DNA of 64,000 nucleotides from Lachnospiraceae bacterium (GCA_910575255.1 CAJTEM010000009.1:1-64000), one strand, 5' to 3'. Positions 55,562-64,000 are shown, numbered from the stretch's first letter. Notes: generated by a model not told the origin, from the letters alone. Program-made: numbers and translations.

Positions 55562-57167
55562 CTTCCTTTCCTCCTTTCCAGGCACCTGACATCGCAAGTC
55601 CGAAATCAGCATCGGAATCATCCGGCTTCAGAATACAGGCCAGCTTTCCATCCGAAATAATCGCAATCCGATCCGAGACCGAACGCAGTTCCATCAGCTC
55701 AGAAGACACGATCACAACCGTCATACCCAGCTCTCGGTTCAGCTTCGTCAGATATTCCAGCACCAGCTTCTTCGCACCGATATCAATCCCCCTTGTCGGC
55801 TCTGACACAAACAACACCTCCGGCTCTAAGGTCAGCGCCCGGGCCAGACATACCTTCTGCTGATTGCCGCCGGACAACGCGCCTGCCGGCTGACGGATCC
55901 CGGTGCAGCGGATATCCAGTGTCTTCACCATCTCCTCCGCATGGGCATGAGCCGCCGCGGCATCATACAGCTTCATCCAGGCAACCTTTTTGAGAAATTT
56001 ACCATTGGTCTGCATGGCTGAGAAAATAATATTCTGTTCAATGCTTTCGTCCAGCAGAAGCCCGACTCCCCGTCGGTCCTCAGATACAAAGGCCACCTTG
56101 TGATCCAATGCATCTCCCAACTTGCTCAGATTCAGAACCTGTCCCTGAATCTTCACCTCTCCCTCGGCCTCATAAAGCCCCATAATTCCATTCGGAATGC
56201 CCAGCTTGCCCTGGCCTGCCAGGCCGCCGATGCCGAAGATCTCTCCCTTGCGGATATCCAGGTCGATTCCCTTAACCTTTTCTCCCGGCATATTTACCCG
56301 GTAATCCTTAAGGCTCACGGCAATCTCATCCTCACGGATCGAGCGGTTGTCCGCCGTGCTGTCATCCACCAGCTTCTCCATCTTCCGTCCGATCATAAGC
56401 TCGGCAATCTCTACCACATTCGTATCCTTGATTTCTTTTCTGGCCACGAATTCTCCGTCACGCAGAATCGTCATGGAATCCGCTACTGCCATCACCTCGT
56501 CCAGACGGTGAGTGATGAAAATGATCGCAATTCCCTGAGAGGAAATCACCCGCATTGCCTCTAACAGACGATCCGCCTCTGACTCGGTCAGAACTGCCGT
56601 CGGTTCGTCAAATACCAGGATACGGATTCCGGTCTTATCCAGCTCTCTGGCAATCTCGATAAACTGCATATAGCCTACCGGCAATCCCGCAACCTTTACA
56701 TATTCCTCGATCTGCAGTCCGATGGTCTTAAGCGCTTTCTTTGCATCCCGGCGCATCTGCTTAAAATCCAGTGACTCCATTGAACGTCCGAATACACGGC
56801 TGACCAGATTCGGGGTGCTGATCTCACGTCCGACCTTAATATTTTCTGTCACGGAAAATCCAGGAATCAGCATGAATTCCTGATGCACCATCCCAATCCC
56901 CATCTCCATGGCCTTCAGCGGGGTGTCAATCTGTACCGGTTCTCCGTTCACCTCTACCGTTCCTTCAAATCCTCCGGTGTTGTGAATCACCGGCATGCCA
57001 AACAGAATATTCATCAGCGTAGACTTTCCTGCACCATTCTCTCCCATCAGAGCATGGATCTCGCCGGGACGGATATGGAGCTTTACCCCTTTCAGTACCC
57101 GGTTGCCATAATATTCCTTGGCAATGTTGTCCATTTTCAGAACATAGCTTTCCTTCGCTTTTTCCAA
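55554..57167 (-). CDS. ABC transporter ATPase with two nucleotide-binding domains (RbsA-type)
   Basis: A 537-residue protein. The first NBD has Walker A GENGAGKST and a Walker-B-like ILVFDEPTAVLTESEADRLL. The second has ALSGGNQQKVCLARAL (signature) and VLFVSEPTRGIDIGAK (Walker B), while its own Walker A is degenerate as in the family. It powers uptake by the two permeases below. Confidence 0.88.
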   Translation of the reverse strand: MEKAKESYVLKMDNIAKEYYGNRVLKGVKLHIRPGEIHALMGENGAGKSTLMNILFGMPVIHNTGGFEGTVEVNGEPVQIDTPLKAMEMGIGMVHQEFMLIPGFSVTENIKVGREISTPNLVSRVFGRSMESLDFKQMRRDAKKALKTIGLQIEEYVKVAGLPVGYMQFIEIARELDKTGIRILVFDEPTAVLTESEADRLLEAMRVISSQGIAIIFITHRLDEVMAVADSMTILRDGEFVARKEIKDTNVVEIAELMIGRKMEKLVDDSTADNRSIREDEIAVSLKDYRVNMPGEKVKGIDLDIRKGEIFGIGGLAGQGKLGIPNGIMGLYEAEGEVKIQGQVLNLSKLGDALDHKVAFVSEDRRGVGLLLDESIEQNIIFSAMQTNGKFLKKVAWMKLYDAAAAHAHAEEMVKTLDIRCTGIRQPAGALSGGNQQKVCLARALTLEPEVLFVSEPTRGIDIGAKKLVLEYLTKLNRELGMTVVIVSSELMELRSVSDRIAIISDGKLACILKPDDSDADFGLAMSGAWKGGKEDA

Positions 57168-57359
57168 GTCACCAACCTCTTTCTACACATATTTTGCTAA
57201 GAAACGTCGTGCTTCGTAACAGCTCAGATACCCCATGAACTATTACTGTGCTTCTTCCCTTAAATACTCCCTGTGCCATTCCCATATCTGTAAGGCACAA
57301 ATCCACGCAGAAGCTTTTGAGACTCCTGAGTGAAATCCTGATATCTTTATATACAGAAA

Positions 57360-57400
57360 GTTCTGCCAACTGATGTCTCAAAGACTCCTGTCGGCAGAAC
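57360..57400 (-). terminator. Attenuator hairpin between binding protein and ATPase
   Basis: GTTCTGCC pairs with GGCAGAAC within the 317-base gap. The rest of the gap (57168-57359, 57401-57484) shows no gene. The hairpin may allow the binding protein to be made in excess. Confidence 0.45.
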
Positions 57401-57484
57401 TCCAGATACCATCACATTATTCCGTTTTCAGGAATTGTGTCACTGTTCACAATTCTTTACAGCTATGGCATTCCTGCTGGCAGA

Positions 57485-58729
57485 TTACTCAAAGGTAACG
57501 AAATCAGACATTACCAGGAAATGATTCTCCTTGGCATTGCCGTCGTCATCCACATAGTAATCCAGGGTCATCTGAGCGCCGGGAGTGAACTGCTCTGCAC
57601 ACTCCTGAATGGTAGAGCGCAGCAGCGCCTCATCCAGAACCGCACCGCTTGTCTCGCCCTCAAGTACTTTCTTCGCATATTCTACACCAGCGCTGATGAA
57701 CAGCATGTTACAGGGAACGCCCCAGGTAGATACGCGGCCGCCCATATTGGCCTCCGTAACCTTTGCCTGAAGCTGCTCCATCATGTAATCCACGTCAGCC
57801 TCATGGCCTGCCATATCGATATTCAGAGCAGCCGGGAAGGCATGGAACGGGGACGGGCAGCACTGCAGGCTGTAGATTGCACCATTCTCAAATACGGAAC
57901 GAATCAGCGGCTCCTGCATACCACAGTTGGTGGTAAAGAACACCGTGTCCTTGCCGTACTTCTCGATCTGACGCGGAACATCCTCCAGGATGAACTGCTG
58001 AGCGCCGGTAATACCGGAATCGCCGGTCGGATCCGGAGCGGTAACGTCTACCAGCTCGATGTCATTCTCTGCACAGTATTTCTTAAGATTCTCGTGACGG
58101 GCTACGATCAGGGCATAGCTCATATGACGCGGGAAGGAATAGTGGATCATGGTCTTCGCGCCCTGCTTTTTCGCCTGCGGCGGAATCACGATTCCGCATC
58201 CCGGCTCATCTACCTGCAGAACGATATCCGCCTTGGGGTTGATAACGCCCGGGTCCTCACCAGGGGTACCTACAATGAAAATCATATCCGGACGGGTCTC
58301 ACGGACCTTATCGATAGCCGCTGCCGTACCCGGAATCGCCTGACACCAGATGATCGCCTTCACGGCCGGATCCGAAGCCATCGCCACGGTATTGGAGATA
58401 ACGGTCTCCGTCTCGGTCGTAAAGTTATCCGGATAGGTAGAGGTAACGATCATGTCACCATACTTTTCCTTCATCTTGTTCGCCTGGGTAATCTCCTCAT
58501 CGCCCTGAGAAGCGGTACCCGTAATAATACCGATCTTAAAGTCCTCTGTTGCTGCTGCGGCCTCGGTCTCGGCCTCATCGCTCTTCTCCGCCTCTGTCGT
58601 ATCCGCTGCCGCTGCGGTAGTGGTCTCGGCGGGCGCCGCCGTCGTCGCAGCCGGCTCTGCCCCACGGCATCCAGCCATGGAAAGCACCATTGCTGCTGCC
58701 AGTGTCAAACTCAGTAATCTCTTTTTCAT
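57485..58729 (-). CDS. DUF3798 solute-binding lipoprotein
   Basis: A 414-residue lipoprotein. The signal peptide ends LSMAGC with Cys 21, followed by an Ala/Thr/Glu linker. Marks are IGIITGTASQGDEE, TYPDNFTTETETVI, VKAIIWCQAIPGTAAAI, ADIVLQVDEPGCG and THE-like MSYALIVARHENLKKYC segments of the DUF3798 family. It is the binding protein for the RbsA/RbsC-type importer downstream; its ligand is unknown. AGGAGG precedes the start. Confidence 0.8.
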   Translation of the reverse strand: MKKRLLSLTLAAAMVLSMAGCRGAEPAATTAAPAETTTAAAADTTEAEKSDEAETEAAAATEDFKIGIITGTASQGDEEITQANKMKEKYGDMIVTSTYPDNFTTETETVISNTVAMASDPAVKAIIWCQAIPGTAAAIDKVRETRPDMIFIVGTPGEDPGVINPKADIVLQVDEPGCGIVIPPQAKKQGAKTMIHYSFPRHMSYALIVARHENLKKYCAENDIELVDVTAPDPTGDSGITGAQQFILEDVPRQIEKYGKDTVFFTTNCGMQEPLIRSVFENGAIYSLQCCPSPFHAFPAALNIDMAGHEADVDYMMEQLQAKVTEANMGGRVSTWGVPCNMLFISAGVEYAKKVLEGETSGAVLDEALLRSTIQECAEQFTPGAQMTLDYYVDDDGNAKENHFLVMSDFVTFE

Positions 58730-58833
58730 TACTTGTCTCCTCCTTTTTTATTCTTGGCTCCTTTTTATATCCCCATATGAGCACATAAAACCTGCCAATC
58801 CCTCATCTGACTGCTTTGGCCAGATAAAGTGTT

Positions 58834-58866
58834 ACCAGTATAACACATATACTGGTCATTTGTCCA
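58834..58866 (-). promoter_or_regulatory. Promoter and operator of the DUF3798 operon
   Basis: On the minus strand TGGACA (58861-58866) and TATACT (58837-58842), 18 bases apart, precede the lipoprotein gene. The inverted repeat ACCAGTAT/ATACTGGT (58834-58855) covers the -10 box and spacer, the position expected of a repressor site of GntR or LacI type. Confidence 0.6.
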
Positions 58867-58927
58867 GCTACATTTGTATTTCAGAGGCGGATTTTTATGG
58901 AAAAGCTGCTTTTCGCGGGGTGGGTTC

Positions 58928-59180
58928 CGAGAGGTACGCCAAGGAAAGGGGAGAGCGGCAGCCAGGACGGGTCTGCTGATTTTTCCGGTTTCGAGATTAA
59001 GAATTCCTAAAATCCCCGAGTTTTGCTAAAAACGAAATGAAAATCCCCGAACTCGCTTCGCTCAAACAGCAGGGATTTTCATTTCAACGCAAAATTCGGA
59101 AATTTAAGGACTTCTAAATCTCTGCAAAGTCAAAATCTGCAGACCCGTCCTGGCTGCCGCTCTCCCCTTTCCTTGGCTGC
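58928..59180. repeat. Palindromic repeat family A, second full copy (58938-59177)
   Basis: The arm at 58938-58976 (GCCAAGGAAAGGGGAGAGCG to GGTCTGC) is the exact inverse complement of 59139-59177, 39 of 39 bases. The arm sequences differ from the copy at 52379 yet each copy is internally perfect, while the inner parts (TTTCGAGATTAAGAATTCC, TTTTGCTAAAAACGAAA) are alike. Confidence 0.85.
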
Positions 59181-59517
59181 GTTTTCGTTTCTTTGACATA
59201 CTGCCATTGTTTTGCAGGGTGGAATTCCGGTTCCAAAACTTAAATCTTCCGACCTCGAAAAAACAGCCCCCTGAAACAATGACATAATACTGATACCAAA
59301 AGGCCATCTATAAATAAATTGTGTTAAATCAGTAAAAATTGTATTAAAAATCGTTCTTATACCTTATATCTTTGGGCCTCAGCACGCAGAAAAGCTGCCA
59401 GTGGCAGGTTTTCTGTGAATCTCGAAACCGGAAAAAGCGGCAGACCATTTCAGACGGCTGCTCTCCCTTTGTTCCAAGGCGTACCTTTAGCAACAGTTGA
59501 AATAAACGGTTCCTCCT
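59181..59517. repeat. Gap with a half copy of family A and a hairpin
   Basis: 59419-59490 is a single arm of family A in reverse orientation (ATCTCGAAACCGGAAAAAGC, then GCAGACCATTTC, ending GTTCCAAGGCGTACC). AGAAAAGCTGCCA/TGGCAGGTTTTCT (59388-59415) forms a hairpin that may end the TRAP transcript. The remainder shows no gene. Confidence 0.6.
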
Positions 59518-60798
59518 CTATTTCATGAGACCGGGAATAAAGGTAACGGTGGCCGGGATATAAGTTATCACTAAGAGCACGGCTACTGCCGTGACAACAA
59601 ACGGCCAGACGCTCTTATACAATTCACTCAGCCTGGTCCCTGTCACATTCGATGCGACGAACAGGAGAATGCCGATCGGTGGGGTGATCAGGCCGATGGT
59701 CAGGTTCATGCACATGACTATGCCGAAATGGACCGGATCAATCCCATAGGCGGCTGCCACCGGACAGAGAATCGGAGCCAATAAAAGCACGGCCGGAGCG
59801 CCGTCCAGCAGGCATCCCACAATCAGCAAAAGAATGTTGACAAACAAAAGGAACAGGATCGGCGTGGTAATGAATTCCAGGCAGAATATCGCCAGCTTCT
59901 GCGGGATCTGGAGCGCCGACACCACCCATCCCATGGCACAGGCCGTCGCCACAATAAAGGTAACGGAAGCAGTAAGGCGAGCCGTATTCACCAGACATCG
60001 GAATAAGCCTTTCAGGTTCATGCGCTTCTGCACAAAGGTGATTGCCAGCGCATAACACACCGCCAGCGAACCCGCTTCCGTGGCGGTGCAAATCCCGGTG
60101 ACAATGGAACCGAATATAATCACCGGCAGGGCCAGTACCTGGGCAGAGATCCGAAACACCGACCATATTTCCTTTAATGAGGCCCGACGCCCGGTAGACG
60201 GGAAATCGTACTTCCGGGCATAATAAGAGCAGATGGCGATCTGAGCCAGGCCGTATACTACCCCTGGCAAAAGTCCGCCGGCAAACATCTTCCCGATCGA
60301 GACACCTCCGGCCGCTGAAGCAAAAATAATCATGATCGTTGACGGGGGGATCAACGGAGCAATCGTGGCCGATGCCGCCGACAGGGTAACAGAGAATCTC
60401 CGGTCATACCCTGCGGCTGTCATCGTGTCTGCCATAATCAGTCCCAGACTTGCCATGTCCGCAGACGCTGAACCTGATATCCCTGCAAACACCATACTTC
60501 CCAGTACATTCACATAGCCCAGGCCGCCCTTTACATGGCCGATCAGCACATTGCAAAACTCCACAATCTTATTAATCAGCTTCCCGCGGGTCATGATCTC
60601 CGCACAGAGCACAAACAGCGGAATACACAGATAGGAAAAGCTGTTGACACCGGAAAACAGCTTCTGTGCCAGTACAATCATCTTGCCATCCAGCAAAAGA
60701 AAGGCGATCCAGGTGGTAAAGCCGATGCAGAAACCCACCGGTATGCCGATAAAACAGCATAACAGAAATAATAAAAGCAGCAAAAAAGGCAGCAGCAT
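59518..60798 (-). CDS. TRAP transporter large permease (DctM)
   Basis: A 426-residue membrane protein with GAGGAGGAG upstream. Marks are FAGISGSASADMASLGLIMADTM, LIPPSTIMIIFASAAGG and LITPPIGILLFVASN. It is intact and related to the DctM at 44191. The adjacent small subunit is only a remnant and no binding protein gene is found. Confidence 0.88.
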   Translation of the reverse strand: MLLPFLLLLLFLLCCFIGIPVGFCIGFTTWIAFLLLDGKMIVLAQKLFSGVNSFSYLCIPLFVLCAEIMTRGKLINKIVEFCNVLIGHVKGGLGYVNVLGSMVFAGISGSASADMASLGLIMADTMTAAGYDRRFSVTLSAASATIAPLIPPSTIMIIFASAAGGVSIGKMFAGGLLPGVVYGLAQIAICSYYARKYDFPSTGRRASLKEIWSVFRISAQVLALPVIIFGSIVTGICTATEAGSLAVCYALAITFVQKRMNLKGLFRCLVNTARLTASVTFIVATACAMGWVVSALQIPQKLAIFCLEFITTPILFLLFVNILLLIVGCLLDGAPAVLLLAPILCPVAAAYGIDPVHFGIVMCMNLTIGLITPPIGILLFVASNVTGTRLSELYKSVWPFVVTAVAVLLVITYIPATVTFIPGLMK

Positions 60799-60816
60799 AT
60801 CTTCTCCTCCTCGTAG

Positions 60817-60993
60817 TTATAACGCTTTTTTGTCATTCTTTTGCGCATCGGCAGAATCCTCCTCTGGCCTGGCCAGGCTTTCAAAGGGCTGTACCTCGCC
60901 GCAGAGCACTCCCAAAAGCTCGGTTATCAGTTCATAGCTGATCAGAATGGCGCCCGCTACCGGTATCAGGTATAAAATTTTGATCCTGAGCCT
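60817..60993 (-). pseudogene. C-terminal remnant of TRAP small permease (DctQ)
   Basis: The minus strand encodes ILYLIPVAGAILISYELITE, LLGVLCGE and a hydrophilic tail ending KNDKKAL before a TAA at 60817-60819. This resembles the last helix and tail of a DctQ. Its N-terminal three helices are missing; upstream sequence belongs, in another frame, to an HpaI aldolase. Confidence 0.55.
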
Positions 60994-61726
60994 TCAAAAC
61001 TTTTCCGATCTCCTCACGGATGGAGCGGACGCTGGCACTCCATATATTAAAATCACTGGACATAATAATCATCGTCGCGCCTTTATGGATCAGGTCCATC
61101 GCACTGTCAAGCGTCGGCGGATTGGCCGGAGCCATGATGCCGATCCCTTTCGGCTCACAGCAGGCTCTGAGCTTTTGCATGGCATCATAGACCTGAGGTT
61201 CATCCGTGCTGTAGCCTGTACGCAATGCCAGAGAATTGGCATAATCCGCCGGACCAAAATTAATCGCATCAATTCCCGGTACTGCCATCAGCTCATCCAT
61301 CCTGGCTGTAAACTCAAAATCCTCCATCATGGGAATGACCAGCTCTGTGTCATTGCTGTAACTGATATAATCCGAATTTTCATATTCCCGCAGTCCGTAG
61401 CCGGCGGATCGGACACCGAAATCCAGACCCCGGCGGCCCAGAGGCGGAAATTTGGCTCCCCGCACACAGGCCTCCATCTCCTCCACTGTCTTAATATGGG
61501 GAATAATCACGCCTTCTGCTCCCAATTCCAAAGCCTTTCGGATCTCCACCTCATCCGGACTTCCCACCCGCACCAGAGGCGCGACATTTCCCATGCGTGC
61601 GGCCAGTATCAGCTCCCGGCAGTCACCAACCCCGTTAGAATTATGCTCGGTATCAATAAACGCAAAATCCAGTCCGCCATATCCCAGCATCTCGATAATC
61701 GCCGGTGAACCGCTGCAAATCGTCAT
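60932..61726 (-). CDS. HpaI-type aldolase, truncated at the 5' end and fused at the 3' end
   Basis: A 264-residue frame. The core is typical of HpcH/HpaI aldolases: FAFIDTEHNSNG, PLVRVGSPDEVEIRKALELGAEGVIIP, FPPLGRRGLD, MMEDFEF, INFGPADYA and TMIIMSSDFN. The frame is open upstream as TRPVFG before the Met, meaning the first 15 or so residues of the usual N-terminus are gone and a stop lies just before. At the other end the last 18 residues (DQNFIPDTGSGR and on) are out-of-frame DctQ sequence. Possibly still folded, but probably damaged. Confidence 0.6.
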   Translation of the reverse strand: MTICSGSPAIIEMLGYGGLDFAFIDTEHNSNGVGDCRELILAARMGNVAPLVRVGSPDEVEIRKALELGAEGVIIPHIKTVEEMEACVRGAKFPPLGRRGLDFGVRSAGYGLREYENSDYISYSNDTELVIPMMEDFEFTARMDELMAVPGIDAINFGPADYANSLALRTGYSTDEPQVYDAMQKLRACCEPKGIGIMAPANPPTLDSAMDLIHKGATMIIMSSDFNIWSASVRSIREEIGKVLKAQDQNFIPDTGSGRHSDQL

Positions 61727-61764
61727 ACCAAATACCGGCCGCGTTTACGCCAGAAAGGATATAT

Positions 61765-62574
61765 ATGAAAGAGTCCATCCAAACCATGTTTGATTTGTCC
61801 GGGAAGGTAGCGCTGATCACAGGCGGCCATTCCTGGCTGGGTTTTGATATGGCCGGGGCGCTGGCCGCTATGGGGTGCCATATTGCCCTGGCTTCACGCA
61901 ATCAGGAAAAGCTTGAAAAGGCTGCTGCAGAGCTTTCTGAAAATTATGGGATCCAGGTTTTTCTTTTTCAGGCTGATCTGCGTTTCCCTGGACAGGTACA
62001 GGCCATGGCTGACGCTGTGTACGCCTGGAAAGGACATATTGATATTTTGATCAACAATGCCGGCGGCGGATCCGGCGCCTCTGAAGGCAACTTTTTCAAA
62101 CGGGATCCCCGGGATATCTCCGACATGATCACCGTTAACCTGCTCGGCCCTTTATATTGCTGCCAGTCCGTAGGCCGCTATATGGCCAGACATAACAGCG
62201 GCAAGATCATCAATATCGGCTCCATTGCCGGCATCGTCGGCCGGGATCGGGACATGTACCGCCGGAATCATAAGATGGAACAGCCTGTCGATTATGCTGC
62301 CTCCAAAGCCGGTATCATCGGTATGACGCGGGATCTGGCCGCTTTCATGGCGCCTTATCAGGTTCAGGTCAACTGTATATCTCCCGGAGGCTTTGACAAG
62401 GGAGATCTGCCGCAGGGCTTTGTCAGTGATTATGCCAATGCCACTATGGCGGGGCGCATGGGAACCATGGGGCTGGACATCAAAGGGGCTGCCCTGTTTT
62501 TGGCCTCGCCGGCCTCCGATTACGTAACCGGACATAATCTGATGGTGGACGGCGGTTTTTCTGTCTTTAAGTGA
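61765..62574 (+). CDS. Short-chain dehydrogenase/reductase
   Basis: A 269-residue SDR started at 61765 after AAAGGA. The Rossmann motif is TGGHSWLGFDMA (an unusual form of TGxxxGxG), then NNAGGGSG, a Ser in INIGSIAGIVG and the catalytic Tyr/Lys in VDYAASKAG. The last residues MVDGGFSVFK are typical. It probably oxidises or reduces a sugar-acid intermediate. It lies back to back with the truncated aldolase. Confidence 0.85.
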   Translation: MKESIQTMFDLSGKVALITGGHSWLGFDMAGALAAMGCHIALASRNQEKLEKAAAELSENYGIQVFLFQADLRFPGQVQAMADAVYAWKGHIDILINNAGGGSGASEGNFFKRDPRDISDMITVNLLGPLYCCQSVGRYMARHNSGKIINIGSIAGIVGRDRDMYRRNHKMEQPVDYAASKAGIIGMTRDLAAFMAPYQVQVNCISPGGFDKGDLPQGFVSDYANATMAGRMGTMGLDIKGAALFLASPASDYVTGHNLMVDGGFSVFK

Positions 62575-62621
62575 TAACATCAATATTTCGTATATCATTC
62601 ATGCAAAAGGAGAATTCACAT

Positions 62622-63683
62622 ATGCTGCGCTATATGGAGATCAAACAGGCCCTGCTTCAGGAAATCAGCAAATATATGCCCGGAGAGAGGCTTCCCTCCC
62701 GTCCGGTTCTCTGCCGGAAGCTGGACACCACCCGCACAACCCTGGATAAAGCGATCCGTGAGCTGGAAGAGGAGGGCTTTCTCGCCTCCCGCAACGGCAG
62801 CGGGACTTATGTCGTGGGCCTGACGGACGGAGGCCTGTCACCGGTCGGCACCTGGGGCGTCATCGTCCCCAATGTTATGGACGCCGTTTATCCCGGTCTG
62901 GTTCGTGGGGCGGAAAATGTAGCTCAGCGTTACGGGATCAATATTATCATCTGTAATTCGGATAATGATTCTGATAAACAGGAGCAGTATGTAAAGCGCC
63001 TGCTCTGTTCCGGCGTATCCGGCATGATTATTGTACCCGTAGTGTCCAATGATATCCGGGTCAATTTCCGGCTCTATAACCAGCTTGCTTCCGCCAGGAC
63101 TCCTTTTGTCTTCTGTAACCGCAGCGTAGAGGGCATCAACGTGCCCACGGTTACCTCCAATGACTTCTATGGCGGATACATTGCCACCAAGCACCTGATC
63201 CGCCATAACTACCGCAATATCGCCTATCTGGCGCGGTTAAAATATAAAACCAGTATCGACCGCTGTCAGGGTTATATCTCCATGCTGATGGAGGAAGGTA
63301 TTCCCATCAATCGCCGCCTGATCCGCTTTGAGCCGGATATAGCCCAGGCCACCAGAGAACTGCTGCATGGGGAAGATGCTCTGGACGCAGTCTTCTGTTT
63401 CAACGATCAGGTGGCCGAGGAGTGCTGTCAGACCATTCTGAAACATGGCTTAAGCATTTCTGATGATATTGGTATCATCGGCTATGACAACACAGATATC
63501 TGCAATCGCCTTCCGGTCTCTCTCTCCTCTGTATCCTATAAAAATTATGAGATCGGGGAGAAGGCTGCAGAACTTCTCTGGGGAATTTTAAACGAGAAGA
63601 CTCTGCTGGATTTTGAATATTATCTCTTTCAGCCTGGCATTGTAGAACGGGAAAGCTGCAAAGGTCCCCGTCTCCGGATTTGA
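62622..63683 (+). CDS. GntR-type winged helix fused to LacI-type sugar-binding domain
   Basis: A 353-residue regulator started at 62622 after AAGGAGA. Residues 1-65 are a GntR-like winged helix (ERLPSRPVLCRKLDTTRTTL, then AIRELEEEGFLASRNGSGTYVV). Residues 80-340 are a periplasmic-binding-protein-like domain (WGVIVPNVMDAVYPGLVRGAE, DAVFCFNDQVAEECC, IGIIGYDNTDICN). This is the AraR architecture. It probably controls the SDR and the DapA-like gene that follow the same strand. Confidence 0.85.
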   Translation: MLRYMEIKQALLQEISKYMPGERLPSRPVLCRKLDTTRTTLDKAIRELEEEGFLASRNGSGTYVVGLTDGGLSPVGTWGVIVPNVMDAVYPGLVRGAENVAQRYGINIIICNSDNDSDKQEQYVKRLLCSGVSGMIIVPVVSNDIRVNFRLYNQLASARTPFVFCNRSVEGINVPTVTSNDFYGGYIATKHLIRHNYRNIAYLARLKYKTSIDRCQGYISMLMEEGIPINRRLIRFEPDIAQATRELLHGEDALDAVFCFNDQVAEECCQTILKHGLSISDDIGIIGYDNTDICNRLPVSLSSVSYKNYEIGEKAAELLWGILNEKTLLDFEYYLFQPGIVERESCKGPRLRI

Positions 63684-63694
63684 TCTGCCTCACC

Positions 63695-63735
63695 CTTCCG
63701 GACAGCCAAAAACCCCGCTGCAGGCAACGGGGTAT
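63695..63735 (+). terminator. Terminator-like hairpin after the AraR-type gene
   Basis: ACCCCG pairs with CGGGGT around CTGCAGGCAA. It echoes the GCAACGGGG motif of repeat family C. Confidence 0.45.
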
Positions 63736-63770
63736 CAATCATCCATATTCTCTGCAAAGAAAGGATTGTC

Positions 63771-64000
63771 ATGAACAATAAATTAACTTATACCGGCATT
63801 ATTCCCCCCATTGTCACTCCGCTTACTCCACAGGAAGAGCTGGACTCCGATGCCTTACAAAAACTGATTTCTTTCGATATCGAAAACGGAGTCTCCGGAA
63901 TCTTTGTTAATGGTACTTCTGGTGAAGCCTTGCGTCTGCCGGATCACGTCTGGCAGGAAACAATGAGGACCGCCCTGGCCGCATCCTTTGGCCGGATCCC
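63771..64000 (+). CDS. DapA/NAL-family lyase, 5' part only (cut by window end)
   Basis: The frame starts at 63771 after AAAGGATTG. The 76 residues seen include YTGIIPPIVTPLTPQEELDS and GIFVNGTSGEALRLP, the opening of dihydrodipicolinate synthase/N-acetylneuraminate lyase-type TIM barrels (the GTTGE-like loop is GTSGE). In this sugar-acid context it more probably cleaves a 2-keto-3-deoxy sugar acid than makes dihydrodipicolinate. The gene runs beyond the window. Confidence 0.8.
   Translation, partial: MNNKLTYTGIIPPIVTPLTPQEELDSDALQKLISFDIENGVSGIFVNGTSGEALRLPDHVWQETMRTALAASFGRI

Noticed and set aside
57437-58717. A 426-residue plus-strand frame opposite the DUF3798 gene
   Set aside because: It is the antisense of a well-supported lipoprotein gene with signal peptide and lipobox. 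Its composition is rich in Arg, His and Leu, typical of antisense reading of such a gene, and there is no ribosome-binding site.

Overview
The window looks like chromosomal DNA of a gut Lachnospiraceae-type Firmicute (Enterocloster, Hungatella or Lachnoclostridium-like). The evidence is strong AGGAGG ribosome-binding sites, consensus sigma-A promoters, lipoprotein solute-binding proteins with VLSMAGC-like lipoboxes, many paralogous ABC and TRAP sugar-type transporters, and typical clostridial accessory families. The main chromosome has roughly balanced base composition, while the first 8.5 kb is clearly AT-rich. I see no rRNA, tRNA or CRISPR array.

Layout. (1) 1-8.6 kb is a mobile-element or accessory island. 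It holds a ribbon-helix-helix regulator surrounded by TAACGATATCGTTA palindromes, small coiled-coil proteins (one decayed), a J-domain protein, a two-gene unit of unknown function (membrane protein plus DUF6414-like protein), an HNH/AP2-like protein, a DUF2971 protein, and HU-like and phage-morphogenesis-like genes. It ends at a scar carrying a promoter and the first bases of what looks like an FMN riboswitch. (2) 8.6-33.6 kb is a large fructosamine (Amadori product) catabolism locus. It has four FrlC-like epimerases, three FrlB-like SIS deglycases, three FrlD-like PfkB kinases, three GntR/UTRA regulators, two CUT1 ABC importers without an ATPase gene, a HAD phosphatase, an amidohydrolase, a YjbQ protein and a YitT membrane protein. 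A/T-rich operator-like motifs with TTGTAT/ATACAA half-sites recur in its promoters. (3) 33.7-38.8 kb has an MscS channel and a three-gene LRR / VWA-metallopeptidase-like / MoxR AAA+ operon. (4) 38.9-43.3 kb is a beta-glucoside unit: RpiR regulator, PTS IIBCA and GH1 6-phospho-beta-glucosidase. (5) 43.4-47.5 kb is a decayed TRAP / HpaI aldolase / KDPG aldolase locus with a LysR regulator. (6) 47.7-52.2 kb has a Cu/Zn SOD-like protein, a secreted CAP protein with a PEIPDK repeat, a TM1266-like regulator, a zinc-ribbon LRR membrane protein and a HIT protein. (7) 53-58.7 kb is an ABC importer with two RbsC-type permeases, an RbsA-type ATPase and a DUF3798 binding protein. (8) 59.5-64 kb is a second damaged TRAP/HpaI locus followed by an SDR, a GntR-LacI hybrid regulator and the start of a DapA-family lyase.

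How it fits together. In region 2, ABC importers would bring in glycated amines, FrlC-like enzymes would isomerise the sugar moiety, FrlD-like kinases would phosphorylate it, and FrlB-like SIS enzymes would release glucose-6-phosphate and the free amine. The multiplicity suggests several substrates. Regions 5 and 8 look like sugar-acid degradation loci that have lost pieces by internal deletion.

A second theme is repetitive intergenic DNA. Two families of palindromes of about 200-240 bp occur as full and half copies, a third repeat occurs twice, and one 37-bp repeat supplies the C-terminal tails of two unrelated proteins. A separate 167-bp palindrome has invaded the 3' end of a HAD gene. Product names rest on motif reading by eye; no database search was run.
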